Counted from the stretch's first letter, positions 21,263 through 32,601 are shown. The stretch is DNA of 64,000 nt from Astrothelium macrocarpum (GCA_021030915.1 JAGEMR010000006.1:124001-188000), one strand, 5' to 3'. The notes: generated by a model from the sequence alone, not told the origin. Translations and numbers: made by a program.

Positions 21263-21973
21263 ATGGCCAATGCCAACAAGCTACCGGTTCTTTTACTTGT
21301 TGGCCTATCCATTTTTGCAATTCTCCTACTCATGGCAACTCCAATTTGCCTTCTGTATTGTTATCAGGGTGGGTTTCGCCGAACGATTCAAAGGTTAATC
21401 AGCTTAAACAGAGCCGGACAGGCTAAAGACATTGAGGCCTTTGCATCTGCTGGCCCCGTAAGTGCTATCCAAATGCAACAAATCGTCTTCCCCAAAGTTG
21501 ACAAACCTTCAGATAATGAAGAAGACGATGTTTACAGTGATGTATTCATTATCGGAGATGACGAGGAAGATGTAGATCCGTCTAAAGATATCGCTTGCGT
21601 CACTGCTTCGGTCGCGAAGCATTACTTGAAAGGCTCTGACAAAGGCAACATGCGTAGGTCGTCTCTGGTGAAGAATGATGGCAAGCCACCATCTTATCAC
21701 ACAGCAGAGAGCGTTGCTGATATGGGCTGGCAAGATATTGACGAGGTGCCCCAGGAAACTGATTCAGACGAGGCTTCTGTTTATTCTTTTGACGATGATG
21801 CGCAGCATGTAAACATATGGAATGGAATTGGAGGAAGAGATCCTCATGATGCCATGCCATCCACGACAGCGACAAGGACGATTCTTTCAAGGATGTCCCT
21901 GGCTACCAGCAATGCTGCTCAACTCGAGCTTGGCAGCGCAAATAATCAGCAACAAATACAAGGGTGGTTTTAA
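21263..21973 (+). CDS. Single-pass membrane protein with acidic cytosolic tail (unknown)
   Basis: From ATG 21263 the protein has 236 residues: MANANKLPVLLLVGLSIF begins a transmembrane segment that runs to about LLYCYQGGFRR, where Arg residues mark the cytosolic side. The rest is polar and acidic with EEDDVYSDVFIIGDDEEDVD and PPSYH, a PPxY-like motif that could bind a WW or arrestin/Rsp5-type partner (inference). The ORF is open 34 codons further upstream (21161), but the shorter start puts the membrane segment at the N-terminus as a signal anchor. No family recognised. Confidence 0.62.
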   Translation: MANANKLPVLLLVGLSIFAILLLMATPICLLYCYQGGFRRTIQRLISLNRAGQAKDIEAFASAGPVSAIQMQQIVFPKVDKPSDNEEDDVYSDVFIIGDDEEDVDPSKDIACVTASVAKHYLKGSDKGNMRRSSLVKNDGKPPSYHTAESVADMGWQDIDEVPQETDSDEASVYSFDDDAQHVNIWNGIGGRDPHDAMPSTTATRTILSRMSLATSNAAQLELGSANNQQQIQGWF

Positions 21974-22145
21974 GGGATTAAGAAGCACCTCCTCAAATTT
22001 GTCAGGGTTAAGAATTGTAATTTGTACTACTCTTGTCTCGATTCCACTGCCTGATCTCCATTCGATCCAATTCTCTCACTTGAACTACATTCCCTTTTCT
22101 CCATACTCTGCTTTCTCAATGCGTTTTCCAATTCTGGACAGACAT

Positions 22146-22505
22146 TCACGCCATCCCTACAGCAAACAACACAACACCAACTAGGCTACCAATAGCACCA
22201 AGTGGCGCACTGTTTCCTACACCAGCACCCGATTGCTTGGATCCACCAGTGGAAGTTGCGGTCGCGGTACTACTCAGACCGCTAAGGAGCGAAGTAGATT
22301 CAGTGCTGCTCACTGGCGAACTCGTCGCGTGTGTACTGAGTGTGGAAGATGTTTGAGTCATGTTGGACTCGTAACTGATCAAGGACGTATCGACCGGGGT
22401 TGCCGACACTCGGTTTTCCGTTGTTGGAAATGGGGGGTTGGTGAATTGGGCGGAGGTTGACAGAGCGGCAGCGAGGGTGAGAAGTATAGCCTTCGTGAAA
22501 CGCAT
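22146..22505 (-). CDS. GPI-anchored Ser/Thr-rich cell-surface protein
   Basis: 119 residues from ATG 22505: signal peptide MRFTKAILLTLAAALSTSA, a Ser/Thr-rich body likely to be O-glycosylated, and a C-terminal GPI signal (small residues SGAGVGNSA, then the hydrophobic tail GSLVGVVLFAVGMA). The ORF is open for 23 more codons upstream, but the internal Met starts the leader. The anchor site is probably one of the Ser/Gly residues before the tail. Likely a wall or plasma-membrane mannoprotein. Confidence 0.75.
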   Translation of the reverse strand: MRFTKAILLTLAAALSTSAQFTNPPFPTTENRVSATPVDTSLISYESNMTQTSSTLSTHATSSPVSSTESTSLLSGLSSTATATSTGGSKQSGAGVGNSAPLGAIGSLVGVVLFAVGMA

Positions 22506-23470
22506 CTCGGTTGTCCGAATCGTGTTTTCCCGGTGATGCTTGGATAAAGCGTTGGATTTAGGGAGAGGTGGCAAGATAAAGCCCGATGAGGATTGAAGGT
22601 CCCAAAATACTCAATTTAATCGGCGCTGTGATGGCCTTATATACACGATAGGGGGATGGAAAAAATAGCATTTGATCATCTCATCAAATGTTCAGCTGAA
22701 CAACAATGCCCCGAGAGTAATAGAGGTAATCGGGGCATTGATACTTTAACATCAAAGCTTTTGGGAAGAAAGGAATGCTATGCCATGGCGCTCCTTTTGC
22801 CCGGTGATCGATCTCATTCACCATGACCAACTTCCACCAATTTTTATTTTCTGGGATAATAATTATGCAACGCCGAGGAAAGCTAGAGAGATTTATATGG
22901 TAAGATACTTGACCTTACTCCTTGATAGTTCTCATTCGCTCATGTTTCTCTAAAAAATTGTACCAAAAAAGAACCATGGATTCCCAAAGGGTTACAGAAG
23001 AGACTGTCTGTTCTTTATATCGAGCTCTGTTCAATGCCTTACAGGTTTGCGTAAAGATGAGATTCTCGACTCAGCTACGGAATCCATTCTTTGACCACCA
23101 AATCTCGTTCCAGAGCTCGTCGATATATCATTAGGATAGTACTCACGCTTCATTACGCAGGCTTCATTGAACACAATGAACTAATTCTCATTCTTCCAAT
23201 TAACGCCAACAGATCATCTGACCTCTGTGTATTCATTGTTCAACAAGAAAGTCTTTGTCCTTCTCCAGGAACTTCCGGAAGCTGATTAATTTCCAAAACA
23301 TGATTGCCATTGTCCTAAACATGCTTTATTTCTTACATTCTATACTCCTCATATTCAATCAATATCCGCATGTAGACATACCATAGAAATAATACCCAAA
23401 CACCCCAATACAAATCCCACGATTTTCAAACCACTCAAACACTAATCAGCTGACACACAACACCACCACA
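22506..23470. other. Intergenic with one hairpin
   Basis: About 965 nt upstream of the GPI-protein gene. Apart from the inverted repeat at 22704-22740, nothing was found. Confidence 0.4.
22704..22740. repeat. Perfect 11-bp inverted repeat (hairpin) upstream of the GPI-protein gene
   Basis: CAATGCCCCGA (22704-22714) and TCGGGGCATTG (22730-22740) are exact complements with a 15-nt spacer. About 200 nt upstream of the GPI-protein start, so it could be a dimer-binding operator. Confidence 0.55.
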
Positions 23471-23758
23471 ATGTGCTTCACCTCCTCCAATGTCCCCCCA
23501 AACCCTACTCCTCCCCGTCCCGTCAACCGCCAGTACACAGTCCCCAAGAACCCGCCTCCACCCCCGGAGACACCCCCCGAGCGCAAAGCACGTCTGGAAC
23601 GCGAACGTCGCGCTCAGCTCGCCATCGCCATCCCTACTTATGCGCCGCAGACATTTCAGAAGCCTGCAAAAGCCCACCCGGCACATCGGAATAAGCACGA
23701 TACGAGGATCCTGACGGCGCAGATGTCGGCGATGCCAGAGTTTCGTGGGCCAGTTTGA
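23471..23758 (+). CDS. Small proline-rich hypothetical protein
   Basis: 95 residues with a favourable context (CACAATGTG). The first half is Pro-rich (NPPPPPETPPERKARL), followed by a short basic helix and a polar tail. No domain, leader or membrane segment. Codon use and GC are above the flanks, which supports coding, but the overlapping antisense frame is also open, so the call is tentative. Confidence 0.45.
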   Translation: MCFTSSNVPPNPTPPRPVNRQYTVPKNPPPPPETPPERKARLERERRAQLAIAIPTYAPQTFQKPAKAHPAHRNKHDTRILTAQMSAMPEFRGPV

Positions 23759-24005
23759 GAGAGAGGGACTGTATGTGGTTTCTCGCTGGGGTGAGGGAGG
23801 GAGGTTGGAGACTTGATGAATTTGAGGGCGTAAGTGGCTGTTTGTGTCCGGGCGATGCAAGATATTGGGGGATGGTTCTGTTTGCAGTGCTTTTTATATT
23901 GTGCATGAGATACCCCTTTTGTTGTCATGTCACGACATTTGAAATCAGGAAATTTTGCTTTTTCATACAAGATACCCAGTTATTTGACATGATGAGCATT
24001 TCGCA

Positions 24006-24756
24006 TTATGCTTTTCTTCGTGACCGCGTGCTTCCTGTCTTTTGCGCAGAAGAGACCTTGCTTGCCATTGATGCCTCTTGAGAACTGCCTGATCCCCGTC
24101 CAATATCTTCAACCACATTGGAAGGATCTGCTTCGCCTACGACTTCTATCTCGGAGGCAAGCCATTGCTGAAAGGGCTTCGGTACGAAGAAGCCGTCGGC
24201 GCTGAACCAACGAGTGAAGGGCGCTTGTATTTGACTTTCTTCCCATGAACTGGAGGAAGACTTCTTGGTTCGAACAGTAAGGAAGTAGGTGGGATTATGC
24301 TTTTCCGTTCGCGAACTGATCGTCACCTAATATTATCCGTGCAGTCTTAGTGGTGAATACCGAGATATGTAGTTGGGCTCTAGCGAACCTGACTTCCACT
24401 CTTCTCCCCGGTAAATATCAGTCCTTTCTCTACAGCCCATGTCCAGTACGTGAAGACCCCATTGAGAGAAAAGTAGGCAAGTACTGCCCAGGCAGTCCAG
24501 TATTTTGTCTTGTCCCAACCAAGAGTATAGTCGAAATAAAAGGTCGCGGCGGCGATAATGACTGCAGTGTACCCTACTCCGAGTTTTACGTCGGCGTAAA
24601 AATGCGACTGCTTAAATTTGAGAGAAGTAAGGTAGTTGGGTAAGGCGTCGTCGGTGGTATTCTTCAGGTCTGTTTGGGAGCGTCAGCTTATTTGATTTGT
24701 AATCTCAAAATGCCAAAAATACCAGGCAACGAGTGCAAGGTGATTTTATTAGCCAT
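24006..24756 (-). CDS. SPC2: SPC2, signal peptidase complex subunit 2 (SPC25)
   Basis: A non-catalytic subunit of the ER signal peptidase that contacts the Sec61 translocon. Protein of 211 residues: DLKNTTDDALPNYLTSLKF near the N-terminus, two membrane segments (about GYTAVIIAAATFYF and YWTAWAVLAYFSLNGVFTYW) and the C-terminal cytosolic part with IQAPFTRWFSADGFFVPKPF and QQWLASE. Exons are 24756-24723, 24669-24389 and 24326-24006; phases close. It ends in a basic tail. Confidence 0.92.
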
Positions 24757-24980
24757 AACGTGGACAAATGATTTTCCATGAACCGTTCAAGGGGGGAGGA
24801 GAGAGATTGATGGATGTTGTGCAAAAGGTCTAGCTGTCCCCAAGCTCCGTGATGCCAGGGTCCATCAGCCCAAGGTCAGAGCGTAAGGCGAACCATTTTA
24901 ACCTTCAACACAGCTCGCTCGTCTTCTCTCCTTTCATAGATTCAAGGTATTGTGAATATTTCCGCAGCTGGACATTGAGC

Positions 24981-25990
24981 ATGGCCGAACCAGTCGTGCA
25001 AACGATCCACAGAGATCCGGCTCTATTGTATGTTTCACGACCTACCCGGTTCACTTCAATCAGCTCACCATCACTAGCTACTGGATTCTACTTCCTATTA
25101 CGGTTGTTATGGTGCGCATAGCAATATGTTTTCGATATGATAGCTGAAGAAGGTCATTGATGACGAGTCTAGATTCTTACTGGAGTATTGAGACATTATG
25201 CATCGATTCTTCTCCAGAACGCCCCCAAAAAGCAGACGATGCCTCAAATGCGCCAAACGCGATCGCTCATGCGAGGCGTGAACCTAAGAACAAATTGCCA
25301 CGCCATTTCGCCCTCGTCGTTCGCAGTCCGAAGAAATTACTTGGTGTCCGCTTTCAAGGATGGCACATTTCTGGCCGAACCAGAAAACAGAGGAAAACCC
25401 CGGCCAAATCCGATAACAGATCCGGCAATGATGGAAGGCATGATGGGGATGATGAAGGGCAATGTTGCCATGATGGTACCTCAAACTCTCATCATGGGCT
25501 GGATAAATGCTTTCTTCTCCGGATTCGTGATTAGTAAGCCCAATGAGTACTTGAGCGTCAACATTGCTGAGGATGATTTTAGTGAGACTTCCATTCCCAT
25601 TAACACCGCAATTCAAATCAATGTTGCAGTCAGGTGTTGGCACGCGGGATCTTGATGTGCGATGGGTGTCAAGTTTGTCATGGTACTTTCTAACACTCTT
25701 CGGGTTGCAGCCTGTCTACAACTTCATCCTGGGAAGTAACAATGGTAAGACACACACCAATCTTCTTAAAAACGTCAATGCACCATGAAACTCGATTGAG
25801 GCTCACAATGAGTTTAGCTGCGAACCAAGTGACACAGCAAATGGCTCAAGCACAAATGGGGGCCGGTGTGATGGGTCCTGAGCAGGATCCGGACAAACTT
25901 TTTGCAAATGAGGCGGAGAACCTGGAAGTCACCGAACATCACTGCATCCTGGACGGTGTTGAAGATCGTCTTCTGGCGAGCATCACTTGA
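24981..25990 (+). CDS. EMC3: EMC3, ER membrane protein complex subunit 3
   Basis: EMC3 belongs to the Oxa1/YidC superfamily and forms the insertase core of the EMC for tail-anchored and multipass proteins. Five exons (24981-25027, 25078-25111, 25173-25533, 25583-25744, 25818-25990) give 258 residues: RDPALFYWILLPITVVM, LLQNAPKKQTM, MEGMMGMMKGNVAMMVPQTL, IMGWINAFFSGFVI, DVRWVSSLSWYFLTLFGLQ and a C-terminal DPDKLFANEAENLEV. The Met-rich loop and hydrophilic groove segment are kept. The start is 224 nt from the divergent SPC2 start. Confidence 0.95.
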
Positions 25991-27769
25991 GCACAAATGC
26001 AGTGGAAGCTTCCAAACCAAACCCGTCCAAGATTGGATACGGGCGTGAACGACTGCAGTCCCTGTTCAAAACAGTCAAACTTTTCCCTCCTTGATCGACG
26101 TCTTTTTGACACATTTATCAAAAGACGGCAGTGGTGGTTCAACCGAGGGTGGAGTATCAATATTTGGCCCCCAACGGCAGCGAGGTTCGGACGGCAGCAT
26201 TATCGCAAAAAGGCAAACAGCGCGTGAGCGCGGAGGACAGCATGATTGGTAACGGCGGAAAGCGCAAGGAAAGGCCCATACAGGCCTGGTTTCGACGTCA
26301 TTTCCGCACAACAGATCGGTAGTTTGTTTGGACGAGTAAAAACTGCTGCTCTCCTGCGGGATTTGTTGTAAAGCTCAAGCTTCCAGCTGGACCGTGAAGC
26401 GCAAGGCAGAAACGACAAGCAATGTGACACGACATAAATCCATGCGTGAAGCGCCGAGATGGTGGAGGTGATTGGCCGTGCAAAGTTGGCTTATTAGCCT
26501 TCTCGTTGCCTTTTTATTTTTCGACTGGTTTTGGGTGGGGCTGAGCGGCCTCTCCTCCAGGCTGAAGTGCGCCAGGCAGCCGTGCGAGCACGCTCAGGCT
26601 CCCACCTCCAGATCCCCGTTCCACTCAATCATCCCACAAACCTCTGCCCTTCTGCATCGTAGCCCCGATTACGTCGCACGGCCACACTAACCAAACTCCT
26701 GTATAACGAGCTTCCTGATCGAGCTCTTTTTTGCACAGTAACCGTTCTCTAACAGTCCACAGACCAACACGCGGTCAGCCCATTGTTCCAAAACACTCCT
26801 TGGCACCAAGGATTCAACATGAGCGCAGGACCCACTGCTCATCTCCACCCTCAGCGCCTGGTGGCGCGCTCACGCTGTATGGACGACTCGTCATCTTTGT
26901 AGCGGGTACAATGCCATCTGAACGGGACCACGAGGGTACAAACGTGCCCGGCACGTTCGCTTGATGCACTCGCTCAGCCGCACCCCCCCAGGCCGTCGTG
27001 CGCTTGATCGATCAAGGCTCCAACGCTGGCGGAGTTTTGCCCGACAGACAGCACTCCACAAAAGTTCTAGCGGGAAGAGCCATGGACAGCATTCAATGAG
27101 AGTCGCTGCTTGCGCCCAGTTTTCTCCACAATCTCAGCACCTCCACGCTTGGCTGGCCCCGCTAACGCGCGCTCCTCCACATTCGGACGTACCTGAAGGA
27201 CCAGAACTGACACCAGGTATTCGGTACGGTGCCCTACGCGACCGAGCTGATGCTCTCCGGCCATCATGTCCGGCCTGCATGGCTCGCTGTCCCGCTCGCG
27301 CACTGGTTCGTCCGCAGGGGCCGCCTTGCGCCTTGGCTCATCTATTGCTGCATCTATACTCGAGCACTCCCCCACCCTAGTTGCTATGCGGCTCTGCGGG
27401 CGCTTATTGTGCAATAGTAGTGGGAGCTTTGAGATGTAGGTTTCCGTCTGAGAGGCCGGGGAGGGCGATGCAGATACTTGTTGCTCAAGTCTGCCCACGC
27501 ACGTCTTGCATCGCCTCAAACACTCATATTCTCTTTCGTTTTTTTCTCTGAAATCGTCGTTTTTAGCAAGTCTTCCAACTTGTAGTTGTCGTATATACAA
27601 TCCAAATTTTTCAGCTGGGCGTATTGCGTGTGTGATGTTCCCGTAAATGCCATCACCTCGTCTTCAATCGAGACACCCAAATATCAATTGACGTTTCTGA
27701 CCATTCCAAAAGCTTGGAATAAGAAAAATCAGTCAGCTAGCTCGGCGATCGGTTTCCAATTCATCAAAG
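25991..27769. other. 1.8-kb gene-free stretch upstream of a zinc-finger regulator
   Basis: No ORF here has domain or codon support. The sequence is comparatively GC-rich between 26.5 and 27.4 kb. It probably holds a long promoter and 5' leader for the gene at 27770; an antisense ORF at 27067-27600 is treated as spurious. Confidence 0.45.
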
Positions 27770-29422
27770 ATGGAACCATTCATGCTGTTTAACGATCTCC
27801 CACAAATTAGCTTGGCTGACACCGAGTACTCGAATATGGGATATAGAAATATGGACCAAGGCCAATACCGAGGAGATGCGCCTTTTGAAGCTGTTTTACT
27901 AGGACAGCAAACTTATCATGGGTTCAAAACTCCCATGGCAAGCTCGACAATGAGCCGCTATCTGGAAGGCCCAGATCAAAATCCTTTGCTGCGCAATATT
28001 CACTCCAGATTCCGATACAGAGCTCAGCCGGATAGCCCAGAGCTTGGATCAACCCGCGTTACTGAGCCCCCGTGGCCCTTTGCTCAGGATTATGATCGGC
28101 AATCTTCTCCTGACAGTACAAGTTGGTCGTGCTCCAGTGGCCGAAGTTTCCCTTTTAACAACGACGAACATCATGGCTTGGAAGCCAGCTATTGTCTTTC
28201 ACCCTGCAACAGAATGTTCAATTGGTGCGACGACCAGTCAAGCGCATTTGAGACAAGCGATAGCCAGCCCCATTCGGATGGGGGATTTAGTGATAAAGTC
28301 AATTGCATTTCCCCTCACGACCTTCAACACTATCCGGAAGCACCACACAACCAAGCCGAATTGGACGTTCCAGATATTGGACAACGACCACATGTCGAGA
28401 ATTCGTGGCTTCCTAGTTACCCTATGGAAGTCGAGGTCGCCGAATCGGAACCAAACAGTGACTGCAAAGACAGTCCATCAGCCAGCGATGACGAAACCTT
28501 GCTCGATGCCGATGGCGACGACATCGACGAAGGCGAGCAGGACGACTACAACGACGACACCTACGAACCCCGAAAAATGCGCTCTTCCACCATGAATGCC
28601 CGCTGCCGCTCCATCCCCCAACCCAAATCCCGCACAACCACCACCCGCGGCCACAAACGCACCAACAGCACCACCTCCACCAGCAACAAAATCACCAAAA
28701 CCATGCCCTCCCAATCCAGCCGCTCCCGCAACAAAAGCTCCATCAAAACCGAGCCCAGCCCCGGCTCCCCCAGCACGCCCACCACCGCCGGCGCTTCCAC
28801 GACCAACGCCAGCAGCAGCGCCAACGCCGCCAACAACAACAACGCCTCACGCCCGTTCCCCTGCCCGCTCGCGGCCTACAACTGCACGTCGGCCTTCGGC
28901 TCCAAAAACGAATGGAAGCGGCACATCTCCAGCCAGCACCTGCGCTTGGGGTTCTGGCGCTGCGATCTCTGCACCGACCACGCCGACCGCCACAACGACT
29001 TCAACCGCAAGGACCTGTTCACGCAGCACCTGCGACGCATGCACGGCGCGGATCTCGCCCCGGCCTCCTCGCCGTCCCGCGGTGGTGGTGGCTCTGCCAG
29101 CGCTTCTTCTGCGCGTGGGGCCGCGGGCGCGGGCGATGCTGAGGCGGAGATTGTGCGGCGCTGCTATCGCGCGCTGAGGCAGCCGCCGACGCTGTCGGGC
29201 TGTCTGTTCTGTCCGAAGCGGTTTGAGGGCGTGGGCAGCTGGGAGGAGCGGGTGGAGCATGTGGGCAAGCATTTTGAGGCGGAAAGGAAGGCGGGCAGGG
29301 AGCCGGCGCCGGCGGCGCAGTGGAGGGTGGATCAGGCGTTGGAGGAGTGGTTGGTGGGAGAGGGGATGGTGGGGAGGAGTGCTGGTGGGGAGTGGGAGAT
29401 TAGGGATGGGTTGAAGGAGTAG
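27770..29422 (+). CDS. C2H2 zinc-finger regulator, three-finger module (550 aa)
   Basis: Single exon. The first ~250 residues are acidic and disordered (SASDDETLLDADGDDIDE), followed by a basic Ser/Thr/Pro-rich stretch with SKITKTMPSQ-type repeats. Fingers: about 362-390, FPCPLAAYNCTSAFGSKNEW with RHISSQH; about 394-424, FWRCDLC..DFNRKDLFTQHLRRMH; and about 474-500, GCLFCPKRFEGVGSWEERVE with HVGKHF. The third has C-x2-C spacing and a Trp. The 3' half is very GC-rich (Ala/Gly runs), with a sharp change in codon use at about 28.55 kb. Probably a DNA-binding transcription factor; target unknown. Confidence 0.82.
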   Translation: MEPFMLFNDLPQISLADTEYSNMGYRNMDQGQYRGDAPFEAVLLGQQTYHGFKTPMASSTMSRYLEGPDQNPLLRNIHSRFRYRAQPDSPELGSTRVTEPPWPFAQDYDRQSSPDSTSWSCSSGRSFPFNNDEHHGLEASYCLSPCNRMFNWCDDQSSAFETSDSQPHSDGGFSDKVNCISPHDLQHYPEAPHNQAELDVPDIGQRPHVENSWLPSYPMEVEVAESEPNSDCKDSPSASDDETLLDADGDDIDEGEQDDYNDDTYEPRKMRSSTMNARCRSIPQPKSRTTTTRGHKRTNSTTSTSNKITKTMPSQSSRSRNKSSIKTEPSPGSPSTPTTAGASTTNASSSANAANNNNASRPFPCPLAAYNCTSAFGSKNEWKRHISSQHLRLGFWRCDLCTDHADRHNDFNRKDLFTQHLRRMHGADLAPASSPSRGGGGSASASSARGAAGAGDAEAEIVRRCYRALRQPPTLSGCLFCPKRFEGVGSWEERVEHVGKHFEAERKAGREPAPAAQWRVDQALEEWLVGEGMVGRSAGGEWEIRDGLKE

Positions 29423-29688
29423 ATGGACGGAGAGGGAGGTTGGATGGTGGGTGAGTGCGAGGAGGATAAAACTTCGTTTTCTAGGATGTGGAGGCTTTGT
29501 GAAGAACACACGAGCGGTGCTCGGTGCCCTTCTTTTTAATCACTTTCTTTCTTGTGGACGGCGGGATGGTCGAGGGCAGGGAGTCTGGGAAGAAATGGGA
29601 TATAATCCAAAGGTTTAACATGATTCATGTGCTATGATATCCAAATAGTTCTGTCGCTTGTAGCCTAAAAATTTTAGCTCCAATTTAG

Positions 29689-32029
29689 TCAAGGTCGGTT
29701 TCTCTTTCCACCTTTCTCATCGCTGGACGAATCATACAGAGGACGATTCGCCCAACCTGCCTTCTTGGATTCCATTCGACGGTCTCTCTGCAATCTCTCG
29801 CCCCGCTGTAGCGACCGCTGCCGCGCCCGTGATCGCCACTGTTCCATCTCGCCATCACTACTCGAATAGTCACGCCTTCCTGCTGCAGCCATTCTGCCCT
29901 GCATTGTATTCGAGCCATGATCACGCCACTGCTGGCCATCGAAAGCCCTCGGATGCAGGGTCTTTGAGCTGTCGCTGAAGTCGTCACGACTCTTAGGACG
30001 CTCCGACATGCCAGCGCGCATTGCTGCAATGTCGTCCCAATGTCTCGGCCTTTGCCGAGTGCGCGTTTCGATGCGCGAACGATCTGCGGCGGAAGGGATG
30101 TCGCTAATCGTATTTCGTCGGCTTGGAGGCTCATCGTCTGATGAGTGATTTTGCAGGGCAAATGTTACCCTTCGTCCTGTTGACCTGCTGCTACTACCCC
30201 TACGCTCTGGAGATGACCTGTTGTGCGACTGACTCGGTGTTCGCAAGATACTACGTAGTCGAACTTGCCGAGTACGGCCCCGCGAAGGCGAGTACCGCCG
30301 AGGTGGAGATTTGGTGTCCATGCTTGTGTAGCTGGTGGGAGTGTGCATTGAGAGCTCATCGTCTGCATACGCGGATCGATATTCGGATCGATCATGCGGA
30401 ATAGCGCGGGTGCGTGGTGATATGTTGGATGTATTTGAGCTGGACGCCGGTACAGTAGATCTGTCGTACCGCCCACCGTCGGTTTTAGGATAGCCATTGA
30501 CGTACGAATTCGGTTCAGAATCTGACTGGCGCGTCCATTCATTCCTGGAAAAGGCATCGCGCTTTGTGCCTTCCTGACGCTTTGAACGCAGTTTGGAGCT
30601 GGGCTCTGACAATCCCAATGGGGATTTCTGTATCGCTCATCAGCATCTTCACAAGTCTCGTTCACTCAAGACGTACAATATAGCTGTAACGACATTCCGG
30701 CACGTTATCATTTATCGCATCACGACGTGTCGAAGCTGCCCTTTTCTCGGCAAATGCCTGCATGCCGGAAGAGAGTTGTCCAGATTTACGCGAATCGCGT
30801 CTGGCTTCCTCATTCACCCCATGAGCGGTACCGAGGTCCTCCAGAACTTCGTAATACATCATCTTGGTGTCTGTATCGAGCTTGTCCGAGTTAGAGCGTT
30901 TTGATGGTTGAGATTGTCTTGCTATTGGACGTCCTCTTGATTGCGTCCGTGGACGTACTTTGGTGACTCGACTCAGGTTTGGTAAGTCGTCGGCGCTACT
31001 ATCTGAGTATCTATAAGGATAGCTCGGTTTATCCCTTGAATTCTTCTTTTTCAAGACCTTCCTTCTGCGATGCGCAGGGACTCGGACCACCTTAATCCCT
31101 CGCACGATTTCTTCCGCCCCAGCAGATGAATGCGTCAAGCTTCTTGCGTCATCGGACATTTCTGCATCTCCCTTGACAGGCCTGTCACTTGCCGAGGATT
31201 GATGTTTTGAATGCTCATTTTTCTGTAACTTCGTATTCTTTGTTATCGTGGGGTGAGTTGTCACGATCGTCGAGCCAGGGATGCCCCTGGATCCATTCGG
31301 CGTAACATCTTGTACTCGACATCGGCGACAAACACTCGTTTGAGATGCTGACTTTCCAGACTGAGTGAAATACTCTGAATGATACTGCTTTGACCGTGGC
31401 TTCAAACAGACGGAACAGATTTGGGTTGGTGTGCCGTTCGACGTGATCGGTGGAGGCGGGATTCCAGGAAAACTGGCTAGAACTGGCGAAAAAGGCTTCG
31501 GAGGATTTCTGGAACATGCCGCACCATCATGCTGATCAGAGCAGCCATGTAAGCTTTCCGAATTTTAAAGTAGGCTTGTACTACGAAGGTGGAGAGAACA
31601 ATAGTACCTTGAAGTCATCTCCTGACCATGGCGGTAGTGTATCATATTTGCCAGTGCTTCCCGGATATTTTTGGGCGAGGTAAAATGGTGTGAAGTACAA
31701 AGATCCATGCTGCGCCCTTCCAGCTGTTAGTTAGCAAAATTCTGCAACCATTGCCGCTGGCAAAAAGCCAGAATTCGAGTTCATTGTTTTGGACTTACCT
31801 GTGAAAGTCTGTTGTCTCGGAAAAGCTAGACCTTCTTCGCGGAGCATCTGGACCAGGCGGGGGACTACGTATTGTGAGCAAATCGCCTTGATTAATCGAC
31901 TTGATTGGCCGATGGGTAGAAATGAAATGCAGGTGCGTCGCGATCGACTAGGATGCGAACCTACCCTGCAGACGAGGCGATCCTTGCTTGAGATGGAATA
32001 TAATGATAGGTATGTGCTTGCTGGTTCAT
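29689..32029 (-). CDS. Ser/Arg-rich protein of unknown function with paired CxxC motifs
   Basis: Five exons close in phase: 32029-31965, 31899-31799, 31723-31608, 31531-30677 and 30627-29689, giving 691 residues. The N-terminal part contains YVVPRLVQMLREEGLAF and GSLYFTPFYLAQKYPG then LPPWSGDDFK. It is followed by a CSVC...CRRC pair that may bind zinc. The rest is basic, Ser/Arg-rich and disordered (SPERRGSSSRSTGRR, RSRARQRSLQRGERLQRD). The first intron is the least certain, since its branch site is poor. No family recognised. SR-like composition suggests a nuclear or RNA-linked role, which is inference. Confidence 0.62.
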
Positions 32030-32601
32030 TGTGATTGGGTATAATGTAGAAATAATGGTAGGAGAGGTCTGCTTCGAGAGATGGTCAAGTCGATAGTGAT
32101 TGGAGCGAGCGAGGTTGGACGGAAAGTCAGAAAAGTCAATCCGTCAATCAAGGTTGAGGTATTTCTTCTTGAGATTAGTGAGATTCAGTTGTGACGAAGA
32201 AAAGATGTTCAGGGCCTGTAAGGACTCTTCGTACAAACCGTGATCTGGGTGAAGTATTCAGTCAATGATGCTTGCCGTTTTGGACAAGCCCCAGAAGCTA
32301 CGAAAGAGCGTTCGGCTATGCCATGTCCAACCGAGTGTCATGGCGAAGTTGAAGGTAGGGGCATTCACAGCTTTAGAGGACGGAAATGATCAAGTGATGC
32401 CTTTACACCGTGATATCCACTGCATGTGTGAATGTCACGGAAAACCGACTCACACTCTAAAACGTTTGCGAAGGGAAATTACCTACACCAAAATGCCAGC
32501 AAAATGTTATCACTTTTACATTGGTAGCCCCTCAGATGCTTACCGACTACATTACTGTACAAAGCCTACAACCCTTTGATCCTTTTGAACGAATAAAGCC
32601 T
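32030..32601. other. Intergenic between the Ser/Arg-rich gene and STT3
   Basis: 572 nt between the start of the Ser/Arg-rich gene and the STT3 stop. Nothing recognised. Confidence 0.4.

Noticed and set aside
27067..27600. 177-codon minus-strand ORF in the long gap
   Set aside because: No domain, leader or splice logic. Composition looks like translated GC-rich noncoding DNA; the plus strand is open too.
28596..29177. 193-codon Pro/Ala-rich ORF in another frame of the zinc-finger gene
   Set aside because: Low-complexity shadow of the GC-rich region. The zinc fingers are in the other frame.
30123..30404. 93-codon plus-strand ORF opposite the Ser/Arg-rich gene
   Set aside because: Antisense shadow. 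The minus frame continues across a consensus intron with correct phase.
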